DNA of 56,206 bases. It comes from Longimicrobiales bacterium (lineage in GTDB: Bacteria; Gemmatimonadota; Gemmatimonadetes; Longimicrobiales; Gaopeijiaceae). Of the stretch, positions 44,523 through 53,136 are shown piece by piece (the stretch's first letter is position 1; the number at the start of each line of letters is the position of its first letter). Where the stretch lies: the NCBI GenBank assembly GCA_028278645.1, contig JANQDZ010000059.1, positions 1 through 56,206 of the forward strand, read 5' to 3'. The translations under genes were made by a program, and so were the position numbers. The notes under the pieces are model-generated. The model did not search any database and was not told the DNA's origin. It saw only the letters and a program-made list of their open reading frames with translations.

Positions 44523-44987
44523 TCACACATGCCGAGAATCGGCTTTGCGGATTGCTTCGAAGAGGTTCTGCGCGTCGGGGGCGGATCGCATTTCCTCCAG
44601 GTCATCCGGGTGTTGAGCAAGGCGGCAAATCCGCGCCAGGAGCTTGATGTGCTCTCCCTCCCTCCCCGAAGGGGAGAGGAGAACGAAGAACAGGTCAACA
44701 GGATCCGATTCCGGTGGCCCGAACGGGATGGGTTGCACGGCCGTGGCCACAAGCAGGAGAGGAGCGGGGAGACCGGGCAGCGTGGCGTGGGGAACGGCCA
44801 CACCCCGCCCCAGGCACGTGGTGTGGGACTGCTCCCGGTCCTTCAGCGCCTGCGCCGCCCCTTCTCCGGAAGTGACATGCCCCCCTTTCTCGAAAAGGGC
44901 TCCAAAAGCGTCGAGGGCGTCCATGGTGCCCCCGGCTGCGAGATGGTGAAGGACAAGGTCCTCACGGAGGTAATCGCTGAGCCGCAT
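44523..44987 (-). CDS. PTS EIIA type-2 domain protein
   Basis: 154 residues of the fructose/nitrogen-type EIIA fold. MRLSDYLREDLVLHHL begins the domain, and GRGVAVPHATLPGL carries the phosphorylatable His67; VDLFFVLLSPSGREGEHIKL and LLARICRLAQHPDDLEEMRS are typical later segments. Single-domain EIIA proteins of this kind (PtsN-like) usually regulate potassium or stress systems rather than transport sugar. First gene of the operon, 42 bases downstream of the -10 at 45029-45034. No EI or HPr gene is in the window. Confidence 0.85.
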   Translation of the reverse strand: MRLSDYLREDLVLHHLAAGGTMDALDAFGALFEKGGHVTSGEGAAQALKDREQSHTTCLGRGVAVPHATLPGLPAPLLLVATAVQPIPFGPPESDPVDLFFVLLSPSGREGEHIKLLARICRLAQHPDDLEEMRSAPDAQNLFEAIRKADSRHV

Positions 44988-45028
44988 CGTAGGCCTCGGT
45001 CATGAATTGTGACGAGAGGATCTGTGCG

Positions 45029-45058
45029 ATTGTAGAAGTGCTGAAAGAAAAGTGTCAA
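45029..45058 (-). promoter_or_regulatory. Sigma-70-like promoter of the PTS-PII-antiporter operon
   Basis: Read on the minus strand: TTGACA (45058-45053), an 18-base spacer, TACAAT (45034-45029). It is the closest to consensus in the window and lies 35-40 bases before the EIIA start codon. The gap 44988-45303 otherwise holds only the start region of murA. Confidence 0.75.
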
Positions 45059-45303
45059 GCGTGGCTCCGCTTCGGACAGGATCGAGGTGGGGTCGGCACA
45101 CATCCTGCGCCAGTGGATGGAGAGAGATTCTCACCATTGCTCAGAACTCGAGAACGGGAGGTCCGATGGAACCCACCGGCCAAGGCGGGGATCGGTTGCT
45201 GGAAGTTGAGGCCGGCCGGTATGTTCCCGCCGTCCCGGTCTCCGTGAGTAGGATGAGATCCGGGAGTGTCGATCCCACTTTTCACCGGTACCGGGAAACA
45301 CCC

Positions 45304-46590
45304 ATGCCCCGCTTCGTCGTCGAAGGCGGCCGTCCCCTGGCAGGAGCTGTCCGGCCCGCGGGGAATAAGAACGCAGCCCTCCCGGCCATCGCCGCCACCC
45401 TCCTTACGTCCCAAGAGGTCGTCCTCCAGAACGTTCCGCGCATACGGGACGTGGAAACTCTTCTTGAACTCCTGAAATCCCTTGGTGCAGCGGTGGATTG
45501 GAGGGGGGAGAACGAGGTGGCCATCGTCGCGGGTGACCGTATCGATGCACCGCCCGATCCCGCCCTCGCCGAGAAGATAAGGGCCTCCATTCTCCTGGCC
45601 GGTCCCCTTCTCGGCCGGTTCCGTACCGTCGATCTCGGGCCCCCGGGGGGAGACGTCATCGGCCGGCGCAGGCTGGACACCCATTTTCTGGCCCTCGAGG
45701 CTCTTGGTGCGGTACGGAGGACGGCAGCGGGTTTCTCGATGGAAACCTCGGGACTGGTGGGGACCGACCTGTTTTTGGACGAACCTTCGGTTACCGGGAC
45801 TGAAAACGCGGTCATGGCGGCTGCTTTGGCTCGGGGCCGGACCGTGATCCGAAACGCTGCAGCGGAGCCCCATGTTCAGGATGTGTGTAACCTTTTGAAC
45901 CAGATGGGGGCGGGCATCCGTGGGATCGGCACCCACATGCTGGAGATCCAGGGTGTGGAGGAGCTCCACGGGACCACGTTCCGCCTTTCAGCCGATCATA
46001 TCGAGACGGGATCGTTCATCGGCCTGGCCGCGGTCACAGGGAGCGAGATCACCATCGAGGACGCACCGCTGGCCCACCTGGACTCGACCCTGCTGGGCTT
46101 TCGCCGGCTGGGCGTTGAGTGTTCCACAGAGGGGACGTCCCTCGTGGTCCATGGCGACCGGGACCGGGTGATCCGGCAGGACGCGTATGGGCACGTTCCA
46201 AAGATCGACGACGGCCCGTGGCCGGCGTTTCCCGCAGATCTCACTTCCATTGCGCTTGTGACGGCCACCCAGTGTCGTGGAACCATCCTGATTCATGAAA
46301 AAATGTTCGAATCGCGGATGTACTTCACCGACAAGCTGGTAGGGATGGGGGCCCAGATCATACTGTGCGACCCCCACCGGGCCGTGGTGGTAGGCCCCGC
46401 TCAGCTGCGGGGGAGCGTCCTGGAGAGCCCGGACATCAGGGCCGGGATGGCCATGCTCCTGGCTGCTCTGGCTGCGGACGGGGAGAGCGAGATCAAGAAC
46501 ATTGGCCAGATCGAGCGGGGGTACCAGCACATCGATGCTCGCTTGGGGGCCTTGGGGGCCCGGATCAGGAGGGTGGACGGGGAGGGTTGA
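45304..46590 (+). CDS. murA: UDP-N-acetylglucosamine 1-carboxyvinyltransferase, Cys-to-Asp form
   Basis: 428 residues. It transfers enolpyruvate to UDP-GlcNAc, the first committed step of peptidoglycan synthesis. GNKNAALP holds the substrate Lys22, RASILLAGPLLGRF and TGTENAVMAA are conserved, and DGPWPAFPADLTSI matches the C-terminal signature. The catalytic loop reads PPGGDVIGRRRLD, with Asp117 where most enzymes have Cys115; natural Asp forms (Mycobacterium, Chlamydia) work but resist fosfomycin. The ATG at 45304 matches the usual N-terminus. An in-frame ATG at 45166 has a stronger GGGAGG site and would add 46 residues. Confidence 0.95.
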   Translation: MPRFVVEGGRPLAGAVRPAGNKNAALPAIAATLLTSQEVVLQNVPRIRDVETLLELLKSLGAAVDWRGENEVAIVAGDRIDAPPDPALAEKIRASILLAGPLLGRFRTVDLGPPGGDVIGRRRLDTHFLALEALGAVRRTAAGFSMETSGLVGTDLFLDEPSVTGTENAVMAAALARGRTVIRNAAAEPHVQDVCNLLNQMGAGIRGIGTHMLEIQGVEELHGTTFRLSADHIETGSFIGLAAVTGSEITIEDAPLAHLDSTLLGFRRLGVECSTEGTSLVVHGDRDRVIRQDAYGHVPKIDDGPWPAFPADLTSIALVTATQCRGTILIHEKMFESRMYFTDKLVGMGAQIILCDPHRAVVVGPAQLRGSVLESPDIRAGMAMLLAALAADGESEIKNIGQIERGYQHIDARLGALGARIRRVDGEG

Positions 46591-46675
46591 GGACGGCTCG
46601 GGGAACCGGGCCGGGAACGGTGCCGGGAACCGGGGCTCCCCCTCGCTCCTCCGCTTCGCTACGGGCGGCGGGTCC

Positions 46676-46834
46676 GTTCGGCCCCTGACCGCCCGAGAGT
46701 CGCCAAGGGGGAACCCCGGTCCCCGGCCCCCAATCGGCAGGGGCTCCTTCCCCGGCACCTCGGCTCCGCGCGAACGCCCAAGTTCGTTCGATCCCTGACC
46801 GTCCGAGGATCGCTTTGGGGGAACCCCGGTCCCG
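46676..46834 (+). repeat. Degenerate direct repeat, period 110 bases
   Basis: About 48 bases beginning GTTCGGCCCCTGACCGCCCG (46676) recur at 46786 as GTTCGATCCCTGACCGTCCG. Both end in GGGGGAACCCCGGTCCC, which contains a small GGGG/CCCC dyad. Roughly 40 of 48 positions agree. They sit in the 535-base non-coding gap between murA and rimP. No reading frame is preserved between the copies. Confidence 0.65.
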
Positions 46835-46912
46835 GGTCCCGGCCCACGCCGGAACCCTTTCCAGCGCTGGTTCTAGGTTGGCTGAGCGGGGGCGGGCTTC
46901 GAATCGACTCTC

Positions 46913-46940
46913 GGACGCTGGGCCTTTGGGCCCAGCGTCC
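46913..46940. other. Perfect 12-base-pair hairpin in the murA-rimP spacer
   Basis: GGACGCTGGGCC (46913-46924), loop TTTG, and GGCCCAGCGTCC (46929-46940). The stem is exact and GC-rich but has no T-run on either side, so it is not a standard intrinsic terminator. It could end murA transcripts with another factor or protect a 3' end. Confidence 0.6.
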
Positions 46941-46987
46941 GTGCAAAGCGGAGGAGAGAGAGGCCCGGGCCCGCGATAGCTCCTGCC

Positions 46988-47016
46988 TTGAGATCAGCAG
47001 CTGTTTCCACTATCTT
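46988..47016 (+). promoter_or_regulatory. Sigma-70-like promoter of the rimP-nusA-infB operon
   Basis: TTGAGA at 46988-46993, exactly 17 bases, TATCTT at 47011-47016. Transcription would start near 47023, about 100 bases before the rimP ATG, with two hairpins in between. Confidence 0.55.
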
Positions 47017-47026
47017 CTTTCCCTGA

Positions 47027-47084
47027 GCCGCCCCCGGTGGGGCGGCCCTTTTTGTGTGGGGGTGCTGGCGGCCCCCGCTTTTTT
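47027..47084 (+). terminator. Tandem terminator-like hairpins in the rimP leader
   Basis: Hairpin A: GCCGCCCC (47027-47034), loop CGGT, GGGGCGGC (47039-47046), then CC and five T (47049-47053). Hairpin B: GGGGG (47058-47062) paired with CCCCC (47072-47076), followed by six T (47079-47084). Both lie downstream of the promoter at 46988-47016 and upstream of rimP, so they may work as attenuators as well as stopping read-through from murA. Confidence 0.65.
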
Positions 47085-47125
47085 ATTCCAGTCAGCTCCG
47101 GCAGGTCCGGGAAGGAGAAGAAGCT

Positions 47126-47623
47126 ATGGCGATTCCCCTCCCAGACCTCGTGGAAGAGATTGAGGCCCGTCTGGAGCGGATGGGTTTCGAGTTGGTGGAG
47201 GCGAGATGGGTGGGCAGCCCGCGACGGCCCATCCTCAGAATCCGCATGGACCTCCCCGACTCGGTACCGGGGCGGGGTGGGGTGGGTGTGGATCAGTGTG
47301 CCGAGGTCAGCAGAGAGCTGGAGCCTTGGCTCGATGCCCACCCCGAGATCCCTGAGCGGTACGTGCTGGAGGTTTCTTCACCTGGGGTGGAGCGGCCCCT
47401 CACCCGGCGGCGGGATTGGGAGAGGTTCAAGGGGAATCCGGTCCTGGTAAAAGGGCGGGATTTCCCGGGCGGTAGGGGGAATCGGGTCGAGGGTGACCTG
47501 TTGGGGCTGGAAGCAGGTGAGGACGGGGAGCCCAGCGTGGCTCTTCTCCTCGATGATGGAGAAAAGATCCGGATCCCTCTGGACCGGATTCAGAAGGCCC
47601 ATCTGGTTTATCGGTGGGATTGA
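47126..47623 (+). CDS. rimP: Ribosome maturation factor RimP
   Basis: 165 residues. VEEIEARLERMGFELVEARW opens the N-terminal domain; PILRIRMDLPDS and GVGVDQCAEVSRELEPWLDA lead to the conserved YVLEVSSPGVERPLTRRRDW (about residues 81-100). The C-terminal SH3-like domain ends in IPLDRIQKAHLVYRWD. RimP assists 30S maturation. The ATG at 47126 has AAGGAGAAG upstream. It leads the nusA-infB operon, as in most bacteria. Confidence 0.94.
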   Translation: MAIPLPDLVEEIEARLERMGFELVEARWVGSPRRPILRIRMDLPDSVPGRGGVGVDQCAEVSRELEPWLDAHPEIPERYVLEVSSPGVERPLTRRRDWERFKGNPVLVKGRDFPGGRGNRVEGDLLGLEAGEDGEPSVALLLDDGEKIRIPLDRIQKAHLVYRWD

Positions 47624-47687
47624 GGCGACCGGCCGAATACCCGGGGCAGAAGGCCCCTGGAATTCGGGCAGGACGAAGAGGACGAGA

Positions 47688-49244
47688 ATGACCAACGCTG
47701 GCCAGATTGTAGCGGCTTTCCGAGACATTGCCGCAACGAAAAGCCTCAATCAGGACGAGGTTTATGACCTCATTCGCGACGGGATCCTCGCCGGGTTGGT
47801 GAAGATCTACGGCCCGAATGTGGAAGCCGAGATCGAGATCGACGAGGGATCCGGCGACATCGAGATCATCGTGCTGAAGCGGGTGGTCGAGGAAGTGGAA
47901 GACGAGTCGTCTGAGATTGCCTTGGAAGAGGCCCGCTGGGATGACGATACCTACGAGGTAGGAGACGTCATGGAGATCCCCGTGGACTTCGCCGAGTTCG
48001 GTCGGAATGCGGTGATGGCCACCAAACAGCGAATCGTCCAGCGAGTCCGGGAGGGCGAGCGGCAAAGGATTCGAGAGGAGTTCGCGGACCGAGTCGGCGA
48101 GCTCCTTTCCGGGGAGGTCCAGCAGATCGAGCGCGGGAAGATCGTCGTCATGATGAACCGCTCGAAAGATGCCGAAGCCATCATCCCCTGGCGTGAACAG
48201 AACCCTCGCGAACGCTTCCGCCAAGGCGACCCCATCCGGGCCGTCTTGAAGAAGGTTGATGAAACACCCAAGGGTCCCAGACTCATCCTTTCCCGGGGAG
48301 ACCCACTTTTTGTCGCGTCCCTTTTCAAACTCGAAGTCCCAGAGATCTACCAAGGGATCGTGGAGATCCGGGAACTGGCCAGGGAGGTCGGAGGCCGGAC
48401 CAAGATCGCCGTATCCAGCCGGGACGATTCCATCGATCCGGTAGGCGCCTGCGTGGGTCTCAAGGGTTCACGGGTACAGGCCGTGGTGAACGAGCTGGGT
48501 GGGGAGCGGATCGACATCGTTCCCTGGCACCCGGATCCGGAAGTCTTCGCACGGAGGGCCTTGGCCCCGGCCAGAGTCGCAAAGGTCATCAGCGATTCCA
48601 ACCGCCAGGTGATCACCGCCATTGTGGACGAGGACCAGCTTTCGCTGGCCATTGGACGTAACGGTCAAAACGTCCGCTTGGCCTCCCAGCTCATCGGTTG
48701 GCAGATCGACCTCTACGGATCCAGAGAGTGGCTGGAACGGGGCGCCGACCTTTCCATCTTCGGGGAGCCCCCTCAAGGCGAGGTCTACGAGACTGCGGAC
48801 TTCCCTCTCTCGGAGCTGGCATTGGAAGAGAACACCCTAGCGGCCCTAGAAACCGCGGGATATCATACATTTCTTGACATAATCGACCTTGAGAAGAAGG
48901 ACTTCTTGGAGGTCCCAGAGCTCACCGAAGAGGATGCTGACCTCCTCCTGGGCATAATCGATGAGCTCACCGTGGTGGAGGGGGAGGTTCCAACTGAGGA
49001 GGAGCCGGCAGAGGGGACCCTTGACGGGTTGCTGGACGAAGACTCTGACGGGTTGCTGGACGAAGACTCTGAAGCCTCGGACGCCGAGCCTGAAGAGGGC
49101 GCCGAGGCTTCGGGTGATGGTGGGGGAGAAGCTGGGGATGAGGAGGATGGAGGTGAGGAAGAGGTAGTGAGCGAGGCATCTGAGGAGGCCGAGGAGTCTG
49201 CCGACTCGGAGCCGGAAGAGGATGGGGACGAGCCGCAAAGCTGA
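47688..49244 (+). CDS. nusA: Transcription termination/antitermination factor NusA
   Basis: 518 residues. The N-terminal RNAP-binding domain (1-~125), S1 domain (~130-200), and KH domains follow with DPVGACVGLKGSRVQAVVNE, LGGERIDIVPW and ISLAIGRNGQNVRLASQL-like ELSLAIGRNGQ. A helix-hairpin-helix type repeat (LAALETAGYHTFLDIIDLEK) comes next. The last ~75 residues are a very acidic tail containing an exact tandem octapeptide DGLLDEDS, encoded by a 24-base duplication at 49023-49070. NusA controls pausing, termination and antitermination, and in other bacteria represses its own operon. Start ATG at 47688 by similarity; GAGG lies upstream. Confidence 0.95.
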   Translation: MTNAGQIVAAFRDIAATKSLNQDEVYDLIRDGILAGLVKIYGPNVEAEIEIDEGSGDIEIIVLKRVVEEVEDESSEIALEEARWDDDTYEVGDVMEIPVDFAEFGRNAVMATKQRIVQRVREGERQRIREEFADRVGELLSGEVQQIERGKIVVMMNRSKDAEAIIPWREQNPRERFRQGDPIRAVLKKVDETPKGPRLILSRGDPLFVASLFKLEVPEIYQGIVEIRELAREVGGRTKIAVSSRDDSIDPVGACVGLKGSRVQAVVNELGGERIDIVPWHPDPEVFARRALAPARVAKVISDSNRQVITAIVDEDQLSLAIGRNGQNVRLASQLIGWQIDLYGSREWLERGADLSIFGEPPQGEVYETADFPLSELALEENTLAALETAGYHTFLDIIDLEKKDFLEVPELTEEDADLLLGIIDELTVVEGEVPTEEEPAEGTLDGLLDEDSDGLLDEDSEASDAEPEEGAEASGDGGGEAGDEEDGGEEEVVSEASEEAEESADSEPEEDGDEPQS

Positions 49245-49539
49245 AGCCCTTGCTCTCCTGGGAATCGCCCGGAGAGCCGGGGCTGTCGTTAAAGGTACCG
49301 ACGCCACCCGCCGTGGCCTTCGGCAACGGGAGGTTCGGCTGATGATCGTGGCCGTGGACGGGGCCGATGGCCAGGTCCGGAAGGTGGTTCCGCTGGCCCG
49401 GGCCCAGGAGGTGTTTTGGACCGCATTCGGCACCAGAGCCGAGCTGGGCTCGGCGGTAGGAGACGGACCATTGACGGCGGTGGGAGTGACCGGGGCGAGT
49501 TTCGCCAAACAACTCAAGCAGCTGATCGGGCGGGATTAA
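49222..49539 (+). CDS. L7Ae-family ribosomal-type protein (YlxQ-like)
   Basis: 105 residues. KAEALALLGIARRAGAVVKG (6-25) followed by a central strand-helix and C-terminal GASFAKQLKQLIG is the L7Ae/L30e/YlxQ fold that binds kink-turn RNA. The ATG overlaps the end of nusA by 23 bases and has GGAAGAGG just upstream. The position between nusA and infB is the usual one for YlxQ. YlxR, which normally precedes it, is missing here. Confidence 0.8.
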   Translation: MGTSRKAEALALLGIARRAGAVVKGTDATRRGLRQREVRLMIVAVDGADGQVRKVVPLARAQEVFWTAFGTRAELGSAVGDGPLTAVGVTGASFAKQLKQLIGRD

Positions 49540-49583
49540 AACGTACGGGCGGACGGGTCGCCCAGCGGAGGTAGTTCAAGCGC

Positions 49584-52340
49584 ATGCAGGTTATTGACCT
49601 AGCACAAGATCTCAACGTCGCACCCGAGGGGCTGGTTGTTCTCCTCCGGGAGCTTGGGATTCCTGTGGCCAATGCCAAGACCGTGGTGACAGAAGCCGAT
49701 GTCTCCCGGGTCCTCGCCCGGATCGAGCGGGAGAGAAGGGCCGGCCACAAGGAGGTCTCTGAAGCTTTAAACGCGGCCATCGAGGATGCCCAGGCTGCAC
49801 ATAAGCCCCGTCGGCGCCGTCGCAGGGTGGCCAAAAAGGAACCCGAGGTGGCGCCGGAAGAGGAAGCCGCCGCCGAAGAGTCCGAAGAGGGTTCTGAGGA
49901 GGTGACCGCCGAGGGCGCCGGAGAGGGCGATGAGGCCGAGGCCCCCGAGGCCGACACGGTGGAGGCCGAGTCTGCGGCGGGTGATGGAGAGGCCAGCGAA
50001 CCCCAACCAGCCGACGGACCCGAGGCTACGGATGCCGAGGCGGAAGCTCCGGTGTCAGAAGACGATATTGTGGAGGCTGCTGACGAGGTCGAGGACCCGG
50101 CCAACCTCGATGAAGGAGAGGTGTTGGACGAGGTGGCTGCGGAAGCGGTCGATGTGGAGTTCGAGGAATCGGAGGGGGGCGAACCCGAAAGCGAGGTTTC
50201 CGTCCAACCCGAGGAGGCGATGGAGCCGGCCGAACCGGCACCCAAGCCCGAGCCCGTTAGACGGTCGGGCCCCGAAGGGCCGGCAAGGGTCATCCGGAAG
50301 CCCGTGTCCTCCCCAGCCGCCTCGGCTGCGCCGGGTGGCCAGGTGAGGATCCAGGCCGAGGGTTATACCCAGGACGGTCGCAGGAAGAGCAGGAAGGAAA
50401 AAAAGGGCAAGAAACGTCAGCGGGTGGACCAGGAAGCCGTCCAGTCCAACATCCAGCGGGTGATGGCCGAGCTGAAGGGTGGGGGCGGGAAGAAGAGGAA
50501 GCGCGGCAAAGGATCCGCCCCGACCAAGGAAGAGATCGAGGCTCAGGAGGAGGAGGTCCGTCAGGAGGAAGAACGCGAGCGGACCACCGTTCGCGTCAAT
50601 GAGTTCCTGACTGTAGCGGAGCTCGCAGAGCTGATCGACATCTCGTCCACCGAGATCATTGGATCGGCGTTCAAGAACATGGGCTTGATGGTCACCATCA
50701 ACCAGCGCTTGGACTTCGACCAGATCGAGCTCCTCCTGGAGGAGTTTGGCTTCACCGCGGTTCGGGAAACCGAATACGCCGCGGAAGAAGTCACTACGAT
50801 GGAGGAAGACGACGAAGGCGATCTCCAACCTCGGCCCCCAGTTGTCACGGTCATGGGGCACGTCGACCACGGGAAGACCAAGCTCCTCGACCAGATCCGA
50901 AGCGCAAACGTGGTAGCCGGGGAAGCAGGGGGTATCACCCAGCACATCGGTGCGTATCACGTCGAGTTGGCTGATGGACGTGCCCTCACCTTCCTGGATA
51001 CTCCGGGACACGCCGCATTCACCGCCATGCGGGCTCGCGGGGCTGACGTGACGGATATCGTCGTCCTTATGGTGGCAGCCGATGACTCGGTCATGCCCCA
51101 GACCGTCGAGGCCATCAGCCACGCCAGGAACGCCGGCGTACCCATGGTTGTGGCGGTGAACAAGATCGACCTACCGACGGCCAACGCCGCCAAAGTGAAG
51201 CAGGAGCTTCTCCAGCACGACATCACGGTGGAGGAGTTCGGTGGAGAGGTCTTGGATGCTGAGATCAGCGCCAAGCAGAACATCGGCATCGACGATCTCC
51301 TCGAGAAGGTCCTGCTCCAAGCCGAGATGCTGGAACTCCAGGCAAATCCTGATCGTGACGCCTACGGCGCCGTGATCGAATCTCGGTTGGACGTCGGGAA
51401 GGGCCCCGTCATCACCGTCCTGGTTCAAAACGGAACTTTAAAAGTCGGGGACAGCTTCATCTGCGGGCTTTACGACGGCCGCGTCAGGGCCATGCTGGAC
51501 GAGAGAGGGAAGCCTGTGGAGGAAGCCGGACCCGGGATTCCGGTCCAGGTCCTCGGAGCCGCCGGTGTGCCACAGGCGGGGGAAGCCTTCGCTGTGCGTT
51601 CGCCTGAGATGGCGGCTGAGATCGCTGGAAACCGGCAGCGTTTGGAGCGGGAAAAACAGCTCCGAATCAAGGAACGTGGATTCAAGCTGGGAGACTTCTC
51701 ACAGCTTCTGGCAGCCGGTGAAGTCAGCACGTTGCCCCTTATCATCAAGGGTGACGTAGACGGATCGGTTCAAGCCCTTTCGGATTCCCTCGAACAGCTT
51801 GGCACCGAAGAGGTCAAGGTGGAGATCATCCACCGGGCCGTGGGAGCCATCAACGAGTCCGATGTCATCCTGGCCGGGCCGGCTGGGGCGGTCATCATGG
51901 GGTTCAGGGTGAGGCCCGATTCGAATGCCCGACAACTCGCGGAGCGGGACGGCGTGGACATCCACGTCTTCGACGTGATCTACGAGGCCGTCGATCAGGT
52001 CCGGGCGGCCTTGGAAGGGATGCTCGCCCCAGAACGGCGGGAGAGGATCATTGGTTCCGCTGAGGTACGGGACACCTTCAAGATCCAGAAGGTCGGGACC
52101 ATCGCCGGTTGTTATGTGACGGAAGGAATAATCGAGCGGAAGGCCAAGGCCCGCCTCATCCGAGACGGAATCGTTGTCTACGATGGAGAATTCTCCTCGT
52201 TGAAGCGTTTCAAGGACGACGTGAAGGAAGTCCGGGAAAGCTTCGAATGCGGGATCGGCATCGCCAACTTCAACGACGTGAAGATCGGCGACGTCATAGA
52301 GTGTTACCAGGTGGAGGAGGTAGCCCGGACCCTCTCGTAG
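49584..52340 (+). CDS. infB: Translation initiation factor IF-2
   Basis: 918 residues. An N-terminal IF2N-like unit ([20 protein letters not shown]) precedes a long acidic, low-complexity linker (~75-230). A basic segment ([14 protein letters not shown]) and a second IF2N unit ([19 protein letters not shown]) follow. The G domain starts near 424: [20 protein letters not shown]. Domains II-IV bind fMet-tRNA and the ribosome (C-terminal [20 protein letters not shown]). It positions initiator tRNA with GTP. GGAGG lies upstream of the ATG. Confidence 0.97.
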   Translation: MQVIDLAQDLNVAPEGLVVLLRELGIPVANAKTVVTEADVSRVLARIERERRAGHKEVSEALNAAIEDAQAAHKPRRRRRRVAKKEPEVAPEEEAAAEESEEGSEEVTAEGAGEGDEAEAPEADTVEAESAAGDGEASEPQPADGPEATDAEAEAPVSEDDIVEAADEVEDPANLDEGEVLDEVAAEAVDVEFEESEGGEPESEVSVQPEEAMEPAEPAPKPEPVRRSGPEGPARVIRKPVSSPAASAAPGGQVRIQAEGYTQDGRRKSRKEKKGKKRQRVDQEAVQSNIQRVMAELKGGGGKKRKRGKGSAPTKEEIEAQEEEVRQEEERERTTVRVNEFLTVAELAELIDISSTEIIGSAFKNMGLMVTINQRLDFDQIELLLEEFGFTAVRETEYAAEEVTTMEEDDEGDLQPRPPVVTVMGHVDHGKTKLLDQIRSANVVAGEAGGITQHIGAYHVELADGRALTFLDTPGHAAFTAMRARGADVTDIVVLMVAADDSVMPQTVEAISHARNAGVPMVVAVNKIDLPTANAAKVKQELLQHDITVEEFGGEVLDAEISAKQNIGIDDLLEKVLLQAEMLELQANPDRDAYGAVIESRLDVGKGPVITVLVQNGTLKVGDSFICGLYDGRVRAMLDERGKPVEEAGPGIPVQVLGAAGVPQAGEAFAVRSPEMAAEIAGNRQRLEREKQLRIKERGFKLGDFSQLLAAGEVSTLPLIIKGDVDGSVQALSDSLEQLGTEEVKVEIIHRAVGAINESDVILAGPAGAVIMGFRVRPDSNARQLAERDGVDIHVFDVIYEAVDQVRAALEGMLAPERRERIIGSAEVRDTFKIQKVGTIAGCYVTEGIIERKAKARLIRDGIVVYDGEFSSLKRFKDDVKEVRESFECGIGIANFNDVKIGDVIECYQVEEVARTLS

Positions 52341-52406
52341 GTAGAGGTTTTTGGGTTATCCGAAAAGGAGAACCCGGCCTGCCAAGAGCGGAGCCGGTTC
52401 TCGGAG

Positions 52407-52697
52407 GTGACCACCGTGGTGATCGGCGTAGGTTCATGGGATCTCTCCCTTCCCGAGTGCAGATCTCTCAAAGAGAAGCGCAGGGTAGTGAAGTCGTTGA
52501 AAGAGCGACTTCAGCACCGGTTCCGTGTCTCAGTAGCTGAGACTCGCCATCAGGACACCTGGACCCGGGCTGAGCTCACGGCTGCCGTGGTTACGACGGA
52601 CCGGCGCCAAGCGGACGCGATTTTAGACAGCCTCGACCGATTTGTGGAGGGCGATGGCAGGGCTATCATCCTCGGCGTTGATCGGTCGTTCCGATGA
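52407..52697 (+). CDS. DUF503 protein (YlxP-like)
   Basis: 96 residues. VVIGVGSWDLSLPECRSLKE, KRRVVKSLKERLQHRFRVSV and AAVVTTDRRQADAILDSLD match the small DUF503/YlxP family located between infB and rbfA in many bacteria. Fold is ferredoxin-like; in Bacillus relatives it has been linked to ribosome assembly. GTG start at 52407 with GGAG immediately ahead; GTG codons at 52416 and 52419 are alternatives. Confidence 0.85.
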   Translation: MTTVVIGVGSWDLSLPECRSLKEKRRVVKSLKERLQHRFRVSVAETRHQDTWTRAELTAAVVTTDRRQADAILDSLDRFVEGDGRAIILGVDRSFR

Positions 52698-52731
52698 GAC
52701 CCTCAGCAGCTAGGCTGAAAAACGACACCAA

Positions 52732-53136
52732 ATGACTCATCACCGAAATGCGAGGCTGAACGAGCAGTTCAAGAGAGAGATTTCCCAGGTCCTTTCCCAG
52801 AAGGTTCGAGACCCGAGGATCGGGCGGGTCCTGGTCACGGAAGTCAGGGTGACCCCGGATCTCTGGTTGGCCCGGGTGTTTTTTCGGTCCCAGGACGAAG
52901 CGAACGGCCCGGAAACCACCAAAAAGGGTCTCGAAAAAGCCGCACCATTCATCCGCCGTGAACTTGGAAAAGTCCTCCGCCTTCGCCGGATCCCCGAGCT
53001 ACGATTTGTCCACGACACAACCCTGGATTCTGCTTCCCGTATTGAAGAGGTCCTGCGGGAAGTCCTCCCGAAAGAGGACCAGGGCGTAGGCGCCGGTGGA
53101 GACGAAGGTGCAGGCGCAGGGGAGGACCAAGGATGA
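52732..53136 (+). CDS. rbfA: Ribosome-binding factor A
   Basis: 134 residues. RLNEQFKREISQVLSQKVRD (8-27), VTEVRVTPDLWLARVFF and LRLRRIPELRFVHDTTLDSA (helix plus KH-like core) define RbfA, a 16S 5'-end maturation factor for cold and late 30S assembly. The last ~20 residues are a Gly/Glu/Asp-rich tail (GAGGDEGAGAGEDQG) beyond the usual end. The stop overlaps the truB start (ATGA). Confidence 0.94.
   Translation: MTHHRNARLNEQFKREISQVLSQKVRDPRIGRVLVTEVRVTPDLWLARVFFRSQDEANGPETTKKGLEKAAPFIRRELGKVLRLRRIPELRFVHDTTLDSASRIEEVLREVLPKEDQGVGAGGDEGAGAGEDQG

Noticed and set aside
46591-47125. tRNA gene or CRISPR array in the murA-rimP spacer
   Set aside because: No cloverleaf or T-loop-like GGTTCGA sequence was found (E. 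coli has metY here), and the repeats are two degenerate copies 110 bases apart, not short spaced units.
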